This document shows positions 1-9,497 of a stretch of 64,000 bases of DNA, piece after piece. A model generated the notes under the pieces. It had not been told where the DNA came from. It saw only the letters and a program-made list of their open reading frames with translations, and searched no databases. The number at the start of each line of letters is the position of its first letter. Positions within the stretch are counted from its first letter, which is position 1. The DNA is from Ilex aquifolium. Lineage: Eukaryota; Streptophyta; Magnoliopsida; Aquifoliales; Aquifoliaceae. Made by a program: the position numbers and the translations under genes. The stretch spans positions 24,484,390-24,548,389 of the forward strand of contig OX637406.1 of assembly GCA_951799425.1 (NCBI GenBank). The letters are read 5' to 3'.

Positions 1-1831
1 AATTGTGAGGCATCTTTTAAAAAACTCAAAAGCATGTTTACCACACCTCCGATTATGCGACCACCCAAGTGGGATTTACCTTTTGAGCTTATGTGCGACG
101 CGAGTGATTACGCTGTTGGCGCGGTGCTGGGTCAAAGGGAAGACAAGATACCCTATGTAATATACTATGCTAGTAAAACTCTTAATGCAGCACAAATGAA
201 TTACACCACTACTGAAAAAGAGTTACTAGCTGTAGTATTTGCATTAGATAAAATTTGGACCAACATTATTGGTTCACCTATAGTAGTCTATACCAGTCAC
301 TTTGCTTTGAAGTATTTGTTGTCTAAGTAGGATGCAAAACTGGGACTTATTTGGTCGATACTCCTCCTACAAGAATTCAATTTGACAATCAAAGACAAAA
401 AAGGAGTTGAAAACGTGGTGGCTGACAATTTATCCCGACTGGTGGTGCAAGAGGCCGATGAGCATATTCCTATCCCTGATTTCTTCCCTGATGAATATTT
501 ACTTTCAATTCATTCTATTTGCCCATGGTATGTTGACATATGTAACTATCTTGCAACTGGACAAATACCACCGCATTGGAGCCTAGAGGATCGAAGAAGA
601 TTTATGGCGGATGTGAAGTGCTTCTACTTCGACAACCCGTACCTGTTCAAGTACTGCCTTGAACAAGTCATGTCGAGATGCGTACCAGAAAAATGAACAA
701 TTGGAAGTCCTTGCATTCTGCCATTCAGAGGCATGTGGTGGCCATTTCTCGGCGTAGAAGACTTCGGCAAAAATTCTACAGTCAGGTTTTTATTGGCCCT
801 CTCTGATAAAGGATTGTATTTTGTTTTGTAAAGAATGTGATAGATCTCAACGTTTGGGTAGTGTGACCCGAAGAAACATGATGCCCCTCTCCCCTGTACT
901 TGTTATAGAAATATTTGATTGTTGGGTCATCGACTTCATGGGTCCCTTCCCTATGTCATTTGGCTATCTATACATTCTACTGGCAGTGGACTACGTGTCC
1001 AAATGGGTGGAGGCTATCCCAACCAACCAATGACCACCGGGTCGTGGTCAAATTCTTGAAAGAGAATATCTTTTCGAGGTTCGGGATGCCTCGTGCAATG
1101 ATAAGTGATGGAGGGTCGCATTTCTATAATAGACCATTTACATCGTTGATGCATAAATATGGTGTCACACATAAGGTATCCACCACATATCACCCACAGA
1201 CTAATTGCCAAGCCGAGTTGGCCAACAGGGAGATTTAGAATATCTTAGAGAAGACAGTGAACCCAGATAGGAAAGATTGGTCATTTAGACTGACCGATGC
1301 CCCCTTTGGGCTTACCGCACTGCCTACAAGACTGTCTTAGGCATGTTTCCCTACTGGCTCGTCTATGGAAAGGCTTGCCATTTGCCAATCGAAATGGAAC
1401 ACAAGGCCTATTGGGCCATCAAGACTCTAAACTTCAATATGAGAATGGCCAGAGAACATAGGAAGCTAGAAATGAATGAGTTGGAAGAGATTCGAAGAGA
1501 CGCGTATGAGAGCTCTAAAATTTCAAAAGAGCGGGCTAAGATCTTTCATGACAAATCCATTGTGAGGGATTCATTCGAGCCCGACCAAAAAGTGCTCTAA
1601 TACAACTCTCGTCTCTCAATTTTTAAAGGGAAACTCTGATCCCGTTGGGATGGCCCCGATCTTGTCAAGGTGGCGTACCCCAATGGAGCCGTGGAAGTCA
1701 AAAACCTTGAGGATGGCAAGATATTCAACGTCAATGGCCAAAGACTCAAGTCATTCTTTGAGGGTTTTGAAGGACAAGGAGTGGAGGAGGATTTGACGGA
1801 TCCGGTATATCCGGAATTGGTGAAGAAGTAA
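1..1831 (+). pseudogene. Element A: decayed RNase H-integrase end of an Athila-type pol
   Basis: This is the 3' part of a Ty3/gypsy polyprotein, collinear with residues about 1310-1916 of the intact element E polyprotein (57475-59294). Visible pieces are RNase H ([15 protein letters not shown] near 91), the [14 protein letters not shown] helix, the integrase core ([20 protein letters not shown] near 940, ISDGGSHF near 1102) and the C-terminal tail ending at the TAA at 1829-1831. Reading is broken by stops near 328 and 694 and by several frameshifts, including near 720, 1025 and 1300. The HTDH-type RNase H segment reads YTSHFALKYL, so a catalytic Asp is lost. It is not functional. The 5' part of the element lies left of the window. 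Confidence 0.95.
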
Positions 1832-2055
1832 CTATTTTTTATGCTTTTTAGTGTAAAGTAGTTTTTATTTACTTACTTTACTTTTATTTCAAGTTACTTA
1901 CTTTCTTTGGTCGTATAATTTTGTTTTTCCTAGTTGCAGATGTTGGTATTTTGTCAAAAGCTCAAATGCGAGGTGTTCTATAACCCTACTCATCTTTTTA
2001 CAATCTTTCATTACATATCATATCTTTTTGTTGCACTGAGGACAATGCATGAATC

Positions 2056-2076
2056 AAGTTGGGGGGGGGGGTGAGG
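2056..2076 (+). promoter_or_regulatory. Element A: internal polypurine-tract-like site
   Basis: AAGTT is followed by a run of 11 G and then TGAGG. It is preceded by GAGGACAATGCATG and followed by TGCACCATTTGTATG. The same context occurs after pol in E (59526-59540) and on the minus strand in K (41036-41060), and a looser version in B (22981-22998). It resembles the 3' polypurine tract (AAGTTGGGGGGTG) that primes plus-strand DNA. An internal, central-type priming role is an inference. Confidence 0.55.
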
Positions 2077-2459
2077 TGCACCATTTGTATGTTACACCAA
2101 TGTTTGTGGAGATTTTTTTGGGGATAATACCAATTTTTGGGTTGAAAATTCACCTTTCACATAGCATACAGATTTTTGTTTACATTAGTTCAAATTATGT
2201 GAAAATTTTGAAAAATTTTGTGAAAATATCTTAATGTTGATTTGTATTCCCTTATTGTGAGTGTTGTGGGTTTGTTGATATGTTAATCTTTGCTTTGTAC
2301 TTTGAATATATTAGCACATTATAGAAGTTCATCCTATGCTTGAGTATCACTTAGGTATTTGCTTTTAAACTCACTAATATGCACGCTTTGAATGTGTAAT
2401 TTCGTCAATTTACGGATTGAGTTCACATTTTAGTGTTTGACATGAATAGCGGAGATGAG

Positions 2460-3200
2460 TGAGAACTCATGAGAGCTTTAGCGCCAATCCTTGTTTGGAG
2501 GGAACTTACATTTACTCAAAGAACAATTTTTCAAATTCCAAATGTGTTCAATAGTCTCATTATTCTTGTTTTGGTTAGGTGCATTTGTGAAGTTGATTGA
2601 CTTGTCTTGAAATGCATAATGCTCCCCCATGCTTATCTAGAGGTGATCTTAGGCCATTTTTGAATACTTTGAGCCTTTGCTTTGTTTGTGTGAAAATATT
2701 ATCCCTAGTACCGTTATTGAGCCTTAATTGAAATTTATTTCTATGCCACATAATTGACCAAGCCAGTGCAAAACGATGAAAATCTACCTCACCTTGGTTG
2801 TTCCTAGAGCTGAAGATGAATGATAAAAGAAAAGGAAGTATTATGTGGAAATTCCAACAAAAAGGATGAATGATGTTGAAACTCAACAATTGAACGGAAA
2901 AGAATGATAAATCCAAGAAAGGGAGAAAAAAGGGTTGAGAGTATGGAAAGAATGACAAAAGAAAAGGAAAATGTCAAGGAAAAGAAAGAAAAAGAACAAA
3001 GAGTTATGTGATGGTGTTAGACTGAAAATCCCATAAAAAGGGAGGTGTTTTTGATATAAAAGTTATTCACTCGGAACAACCCTCTTTGTTATTTTATATC
3101 CTTCATTTCTTGTACCTCAATATCGCCCCAAGGCCCCATTATAACCCTTGAAGCCCTAAGTGATCTAGAGAAGCATGGGAGATGCATACTTTCGAAGAAA
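2460..3200 (+). other. Element A: conserved non-coding block
   Basis: This is the same unannotated sequence as 59870-60600 in E, minus-strand sequence in K (about 39000-40750, interrupted by M) and, more diverged, 26040-26720 in B. Shared landmarks are ATCTTAGGCCAT, TTGAGCCTT, TTATCCCTAG, CACTCGGAACAACC and CCCCATTATAACC. It has no conserved reading frame. Retention in K, which has lost pol, points to a cis role such as RNA structure, export or packaging. That role is inferred. Confidence 0.6.
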
Positions 3201-3886
3201 AAGAGTTGTTGATTTACTATATAAATGCCCTAGCATTCCTTTCATGAGATTATGCCAAGGTTGTTCCATTTTTCAGGCATGAACTTCATTTTTGGATTAT
3301 ATGAGAGCATATCTCGTTTTGTGCACAAGATTCTATCTCACATATACACATGGAGAGCATGCCAGGATAACGAGAGTGTGATTCATTGTTAAGAGACACC
3401 CTTAGTGAGGTTGCATCAAAGCTTAATATGGATAGCTAAGTGAATGTGAATTCCATTGTGTAAATGCCTAAATTACATGTCCATTGCACACACACACGAG
3501 TTTGAAAATGAACGTGTAGGTGCATACACTTGAATAGCATTTAATGCCATGATGTTGCTCATGTGTGTTTGGTTCGGGCAGTTGAACGGCGGGGAAATAT
3601 TGCTTAACTTTCGATATCTGATAAGATTTAGGAATACTCTTGTTATTTGAATGCATGTTTTACAATTTGGGTATTCATTTTGGTAGTTTAAACTTGAAAT
3701 TCATGTTTTGTAGCTTGAAAGCATCAAAATCTTAAATCATGTTGAAATTTCGGAATTGACTTTGGGTATGATCATTCAATTGGTAGGTTAGATGTCTTAG
3801 GTAGGGTGTTAAGAGGTGTTGGAATTAAGAAAATATGGATTGGATGTGAATTTTTGAACAAAGGGTTGGTTTTTCACAGCAAAGGC

Positions 3887-4056
3887 AAAACCTTCCAGAA
3901 GGTTTTGTCAAGTGACCAAAACCTTCCGGAAGGTTTTGATCGACCTTCCGAAAGGTTTTGATCGAACTTCCGGAAGGTTTTGCCTTCTGGAATTTTTGTC
4001 TCAGGCAGTATGCAAAACCTTCCAGATGGTTTTGATCAACCTTTCGGAAGGTTTTG
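3887..4056 (+). repeat. Element A: CCTTCCGGAAGG palindrome array before the post-pol gene
   Basis: Seven copies of the 12-base palindrome or close variants start near 3891, 3922, 3944, 3966, 3983, 4018 and 4040. The copy at 3922 sits inside a perfect 20-base inverted repeat (3918-3937). Variant centres such as CCAG and CTGG are the changes expected from loss of methylated CG. The array lies about 390 bases upstream of the start codon at 4443. The same word fills the LTRs of K and F but not A's own 3' LTR. Confidence 0.85.
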
Positions 4057-4442
4057 CCTAGAAACCTAAAAACGAGGGCTTTAAGTTAGATTTTTTCGAG
4101 AAACTCTTCACATTTCCCCCAAATCAAATCATCCCAAGCCCTCTCCTCTCCTCCTACTCTCTTCTAACCTTCAAATCACTTCTCCCAAATTTCAATTTCT
4201 TACTTTCTCTTAATTAGGGCTGGAATTCAGAGTGTTTTAGCCGAAATTTTCAAGTCTTCTACACAAGCCCTAGGTCAACACTTTGCCCAAGTTTCTCAAG
4301 CCATTTCTTGATCTTTCTCAAATCTCTTGACTCCATTGCAATGGCTAGGATGAATGAGATGTCCAAGGAGGTTTTCGAGCCTGTGGAGAGTTTGCAAGTG
4401 ATGATTTTGACCTTTCTCTCTTTGGGGGCACTGTTGATGCTC

Positions 4443-5601
4443 ATGGCCCGTACAAAAGAAGACGGGCCCCTAGTCAACACAACCCATGGGGTATAGCTCC
4501 CAGAAAAGGGCCAGAGAGGGTCCTAGCTCCCAAGATAGGGAGGAGCGGAGGACGAAGGCGAGGCATGACGCTCGGAGATAGAGAATCGAGGAGAAAGGAG
4601 TGGCGTGCGAGAGGTACGTTGATAGGGTGTCTCTCGGGCCTAACAATGAGGTTGTGAGAATCAGAGAGGCACGGGGTTTGACATTGTGGTTTGAGGAGGT
4701 AAAGGGGTACAACTTAGGCTTGTGTCGTGAATTTTACACAACATTGTCAATGTTCGGGGAGGATGGTGGTCGATTGAGGACCAATGTGAGGGGAAAGGTA
4801 TTTGAGGTGACTCCAGACACTATTGCAACGATGATGGGGTATGACTCTCATGGACTATGTGGCACTCACATATGAGGACCCCACCACGTTCAAGGGAACA
4901 ACGTTGGTCGGGGGACTCAAACATGCTTACGGGGTCATGAATAAGGTATTGCACTACAACCTTATGCCCCGGGGTTCGAAAAAGAACCCAGATATTGAGT
5001 AGTTGGCCTTGCTCCATGCCTTCATGACTGGGGTGCCTATGGATGTGGCGTACATGATATGGGAGGAGATTAGGGAGTTTGCCCAGGCTACAAAGCCAAA
5101 GGCAAATCTTCCCTTTGGTAGTGTCGTCACCGGACTATGCTATCATGCTAAAGTTAAGATGTATGCACACGATACTATTCTCCCCCTAGAGACTGGAGTG
5201 GTAGGAAAGTCCAGCAGTCAAAAGAGGGCTGCTAGGACTGGGGGTGAGAGACCTAGGGCTATGGGCCAGAGCCTTCAATAGCCGGGCCATCTTCTGCAGC
5301 ACCTCCACCTCCTGCTCCCGCACCTGCTCCTGCCCATACCATACCTCAGCGCCTGGATGCATTAGAGTCCACTATGCATGGCCTGTCGATCATGGTTACG
5401 AGGCTCTTCCAACACACATTCCCGGGTGAGCCTATCCCCAGAGGACCACCACCATCCCCACAGCCTCCAGCTGGACCCTCGGCCTCTGTTCATGTGCCTT
5501 CTCCGACTATGGAGGTGAGAGATGATGACGATGACGAGGAGGAGTCAAAGTCCGAGTTCGAGACTGAGGACGATGATACCTTTAATGAGGAGGATGACTA
5601 A
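4443..5601 (+). pseudogene. Element A: decayed post-pol gene (putative plant transposon protein type)
   Basis: The start MARTKEDG at 4443 matches MPRTKMVG of the intact E protein. After an early stop the alternative frame gives a basic segment (SQKRAREG...RRTKARHDARR) matching the E nuclear-signal-like region. CERYVDRVSLG, LWFEEVKGYNLGLCREFY and RTNVRGKVFEVTPDTIATMMG follow, then FMTGVPMDVAYMIWEEIREFAQATKPKANLPFGS. The 3' end has a heptad-like LDALEST segment and an acidic tail (DDDDDEEESK, TEDDDTFNEEDD) ending at 5601. Several stops and frameshifts break it. The function is unknown; see the intact copy at 61785. Confidence 0.85.
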
Positions 5602-5895
5602 GGAGGACTAGGGATTTTTTTTTTTTTTTTTTTTGAATTGTGGTTGTACATAGTTAGGGTTTCTTGTGTCGTCTAGTAGAAGAATCTTTAGGTTTTGGCC
5701 ATTTTTTCTTGGAACTTGAAACTGTTGTAAAGAAATTTTTGAGAATGATCAATGAAATACCACAATTGTGTTGTTTAATCGTTGCCCAAAAGCTATGTCC
5801 TGAAATGCAATGTGATTTTTGGATTTTGATTGTTTTAATATCTACTTGTATGAATGGATGTTTAATATAGTTTGTAGCTGTGGTTTGAAATAATG
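5602..5895 (+). other. Element A: 3' untranslated stretch
   Basis: A T-run follows the post-pol gene at about 5617-5634, then AT-rich sequence up to the pre-tract hairpin. I see no gene. Confidence 0.6.
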
Positions 5896-5931
5896 TTTGC
5901 TAGGGACTAGCAAATCTCAAGTTGGGGGGTG
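5896..5931 (+). promoter_or_regulatory. Element A: conserved hairpin plus 3' polypurine tract
   Basis: A 7-bp stem TTTGCTA/TAGCAAA with loop GGGAC (5896-5914) is followed by the plus-strand priming tract AAGTTGGGGGGTG (5919-5931), which directly abuts the LTR start TGATTGGC. The same hairpin-tract pair is present in K (minus strand, 38345-38380) and E (63263-63299). Confidence 0.85.
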
Positions 5932-7458
5932 TGATTGGCACAAAACATTGCATATATTTTATGTTATTATGCGCTCTTATACTTGTTTTTGCTGTGAAAC
6001 TGGGGAGAAATATGCTTAATCTTAAGCTTTAATGGAGTTTTGTGTAAATGTGGGTGAAAATGCATAAATGGTTGGAGTTATACTGATTAACCCTAACTAG
6101 CATGTAAATTAAAATGATTAAGTAATCAACTTTGTAAGATAAAACAATTAAACATTATGAATTAGGGTTTGTGCGTAAATTAAAGTTTTAAATACTTTAT
6201 GTTTGAATTTCAGGGTTTAATGCAAAAATACCGGAGAATATGAGGTAATCTTGCAAAGCTTGAAACAACGAAGGGCCAAAGTATAATAGAGACACATGGA
6301 AGCTCCAGAACACGACACTTGGAAGCTCCAGAACACAACACATGGACCTCCTGCAAAGCACCACCGTCCGGATGGTGGTAGGGGTGTCCGGACAGCCACT
6401 TTGGTGGCTTATCTTGATCCATCCACCTCGTGCTTCCTTATTTGCCTATAAATAGCCATGCCCTCCTTCATTTCAGCAAGGCCGGCCAAGGGAGAGCTCC
6501 AAAGAGAGAAAGAAAGAAATAAAAAGAGAGAGTCAAAGATAGTCTGTTCAACACCGATACTCTGTATTTCTACATTTATGTTTAGTCTTTCTATTCGGAT
6601 AGTTGAACTACCGCCACTTTGTTATTTTTATTAATAATAAAAGTGGCTGTGTTTCAAGTGTTCCTTGTGAAAGAAGTTTTAGATTTTGTGTTTTCATTTC
6701 AGTTGTAATGACGAATACCCGCACTCCTTGTTTGTCAGTAGCGATGGGGTGTGAGTAGTCGCTTATACCCGTTGGTGAAGGGTGAACATATGTATATTAT
6801 CGGTTAGATTATGGAAATGCTGGTGTTTTATTCATATATTTATCTATATATGTACTATACGCTTCATGCATGATACAACGATGTACGTAGTTTCGGTGCT
6901 GTGCCGGGAATTATGTCATCGGTGCATCATCAACCTGCCAGTTAAACAATCACGGTGTTCCTACCGATATGACTTGTCCTCCACCGGAATGCTGAGGATG
7001 TTCTACTTATGCATGGTACAAAACCTAAATGATCCTCATGAATGGCTTGTCCTTCTGGGTTATTAGGGGTGTTTAATTATTATATATAACTATATTGTTA
7101 GTCTAACAACCACGGTGTTCCTACCGGTATAGCTTGTCCTCCACCGGAACGCTGAGGATGTTTAACTAGTATATATATATATATATATATCACAGATGAC
7201 CTATTGAGTAATTCAAGTATTCCTCATGAATGGCTTGTCCTTCTGGTTCACTCGAATTAGTCAATTGGCACATCTATAACCAGCTAACCTAAGAAGTTGT
7301 TGTGTTATGGTTTATTATGTACGCACCTACTATCACGAGACAATTGAATAATTCAAGTATTCCTCATGAATGGCTTGTCCTTCTGGCGTGCTTGGATTAA
7401 TCAATTGTCATGAATACCACCAGCTAACCTAAGAAGTTGTTGTGTGATGGTTTATATA
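5932..7458 (+). mobile_element. Element A: 3' LTR, left part
   Basis: The LTR starts TGATTGGC right after the polypurine tract. It has a promoter with TATAAATAG at 6447-6455. About 55 bases upstream are two CG-centred inverted repeats, one imperfect around GTCCGGAT (about 6365-6382) and TGTCCGGACA near 6388-6397. The downstream half holds interspersed tandem repeats (6940-7450) and an (AT)n run near 7170-7190. Element B interrupts it after 7458. The LTR resumes at 31967, giving a total of about 1.88 kb. Confidence 0.9.
6940..7450 (+). repeat. Element A LTR: interleaved tandem repeats
   Basis: Three diverged modules alternate. A CACGGTGTTCCTACCG...CTGAGGATG module of about 60 bases occurs near 6950 and 7110. 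TCCTCATGAATGGCTTGTCC occurs near 7032, 7223 and 7361. AGCTAACCTAAGAAGTTG occurs near 7281 and 7423. They lie downstream of the TATA box, so they would be transcribed. Confidence 0.8.
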
Positions 7459-9379
7459 TGATTAGTACTTAAAATTAGCATTTTACTATGCATTTTTAAG
7501 ACTAATTGTACTTTGATGGAGTTGAAGTGATGTCATTTCAGGTCTATAAGTGAACAAGGACTCAAAGAACAATAAGTATGACACTTGAGTGTAACACCAG
7601 CACATTAGGGAACAAAATTGGAGAAGCTTGGCGCACACCAAGAACGTTCGAACGCCAACTCACGTTCGAAAGTCCACTTAAACTGTGAGCAGACCTGACT
7701 ACTGAGAGAAGGCGTGTTGCAGCCAAGAAGGAAGACTCTGAGGCTTTGAGGCACTGAGTATCACATTCGAACGCCAACTCACGTTCGAACGTCCACTTGA
7801 GTTGATTGAGGACCAGACTACTGCATAGAGTGTGGAAATGAACTTCATAAAAGACCACAGGCCACTTGAGTGAGAAGGTCATACCACATCTGGCGTTCGA
7901 ACGCCCATACAGCAAAGACAGAAGAAATGTTCGAACGCCAGACAACGTTCGAACGCCCATAAAGCAAAAACAGATACAACGTTCGAACGCCAACTCACAT
8001 TCGAACGTTCTCCACAAACTAGCTGCAGAGTAGTTGGTTTTTCACTTGGACTTGGGCGGCATACACTATTCCTTCACCCCGTCTTGTCTCCTCCTCTTTC
8101 CTATAAATACTCCCATTATTGGAGAGCTCAAGGAGACCAAGTAAGGAGGTTGATGGAGGCTTAGACTCCCACCCATATTGTAGAATTAGCTTACATTTCC
8201 TTGTATGAAGTAGTTGTTCTAGAGATTAGTTTGGCTTTAGTCCAACATCTCTTAGCTTGTTATAAAAGTAGTTTTATGCTTATGCTTTCACTTACATGCA
8301 TAGAGAGAGATAGCTTACCTTTGGTTGTGGATCACCCTCCAAAAGTGACTATCTTTCTTCTACTTTTAATTTGTGTATCATTCACTTCCATTGCTTGAGC
8401 TTCTTTCTTCCCTTAGAGGAGTGAAACTCTTCCACTTTTCTAGAGCTTCGCCAAAGCCGTGAAGGGTGGAACGTGATTCACTCATTCTTGGTCGAAGATC
8501 GGCTCCCTGTTTAGTGTGCTTTGCTTTGAGATCCCTCTACTTGGAGGAATGAGCATCACTCACTTTTCTAGCTTTACCAAAGCCATGAAGAGTGAGTAGT
8601 TTCTCATTCATTCTTTAGTAAGAGGAGAAGGGCATGTATAAATTATCCGGACGTTATATTTGTGCAATTTCGATTATGCTTAATGCTTTATATTCCCCAT
8701 GCTTATTGAATGATTGATTGCATTTAGCAAAGCTAAGGTACTTTGTATAACCAGAAGTTCTTTCTATAACATAGATAACTCTTGTATAGAAAGACTCATT
8801 GGTTCAAGGCAAGTACCCCGGCTAGATCTTCATGACTACCCTTCAATCTTCACCATTGTTGTGCTTCAATTAAAGAATGGAAATGGAACATTAATGTCAT
8901 GATTGGATGTCTTGTAGAAACACTTGCTTGTTTGCAGACGGGTTAAGTCTCGGCACAGACAATTCTTGTAAACTTCTAGAATGACATCGGAATCATGTTC
9001 TTAATTCTCTTAATCCACCTTTAGCTTCCGATTAACCTGCTGTTGACACGGGGGTTAATTGAGTTATCAAGCACAAGTGGAACAAACCGGATAATTAACT
9101 ACATGTCCAAATCCTTGAACTAAAGAGTGACTCTTTTACATTAGAGCTTATTTCATATTTTGTTTAGAAAATTCTCTTGGAAAGAATCTTATATTCTGTC
9201 CAGAAAATCTCACACCTCACACAACTTCAAATCTTAAGGGTTACAATCAATAGGTCTCCACCACTACTTACCCTAAAACACCAAGAAGAGTTCCTTGTGG
9301 ATTCGACTTCGGACTCAAACCGGATTATTACTACAGCTTGACTGCCTACACTTGGGTGTACACATTTCGGATCAAGTCA
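7459..9379 (+). mobile_element. Element B: 5' LTR
   Basis: It runs from TGATTAGTAC to AAGTCA, 1921 bases. It matches the 3' copy (27369-28737 plus 31446-31961) with scattered substitutions and small indels. U3 carries the TTCGAA-centred palindrome array (7643-8009). The TATA box TATAAATA is at 8102-8109. R-U5 runs to 9379. Predicted peptides within it are LTR shadows. Confidence 0.95.
7643..8009 (+). repeat. Element B LTR: ACGTTCGAACGT palindrome array
   Basis: About nine copies centred on TTCGAA with flanking CG occur here. Examples are AACGTTCGAACG at 7643, CACGTTCGAACG at 7780, GGCGTTCGAACGCC at 7892 and AACGTTCGAACGCC near 7979. Many are paired as head and tail of a CCAACTCA-spaced doublet. 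The last copy is about 95 bases upstream of the TATA box at 8102. The array recurs in the 3' LTR (27553-27880) and before the post-pol gene (23891-24176). Confidence 0.9.
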
Positions 9380-9385
9380 AATTTT

Positions 9386-9403
9386 TGGCGCCGTTGTCGG
9401 TGA
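9386..9403 (+). promoter_or_regulatory. Element B: primer binding site, tRNA-Asp type
   Basis: TGGCGCCGTTGTCGGTGA lies six bases after the LTR end. It matches the complement of the plant tRNA-Asp 3' end (TGGCGCCGTTGCCGGGGA) with two changes. This primer is typical of the Athila lineage. Confidence 0.85.
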
Positions 9404-9497
9404 ACCATAAAAGGTGTTTTAAGGTAAAAGGTAAAAAGACCTTCATTTTTGTATATAATCTTTGGTTTACTGTGAATAACTTTGTTTTATTTTCTTT

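Larger units (their letters stand above)
1832..4442 (+). other. Element A: non-coding stretch between pol and post-pol gene
   Basis: No credible gene is present. The stretch holds an internal polypurine tract (2056-2076), a conserved non-coding block shared with E, K and B (about 2460-3200), a purine-rich low-complexity segment (about 2820-3010), AT-rich unrecognised sequence (3200-3880) and a palindrome array (3887-4051). CTTTAAGTT at 4079 aligns in context with the TATA boxes before the post-pol genes of B and E and may be a decayed one. Confidence 0.7.

Noticed and set aside
2575-2958. 127-codon minus-strand frame in A
   Set aside because: It is antisense to the purine-rich part of the conserved non-coding block; low complexity, and not conserved as a frame in E.
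7643-8009. Regularly spaced repeats as a CRISPR array
   Set aside because: Spacing and spacers are irregular, the words are palindromic LTR motifs, and the DNA is a plant retrotransposon.
7562-8017. 151-codon minus-strand frame in the B LTR
   Set aside because: Its open reading comes from the TTCGAA-rich palindrome array; the repeated RSNVSWRSNV-type peptide is a repeat artefact.
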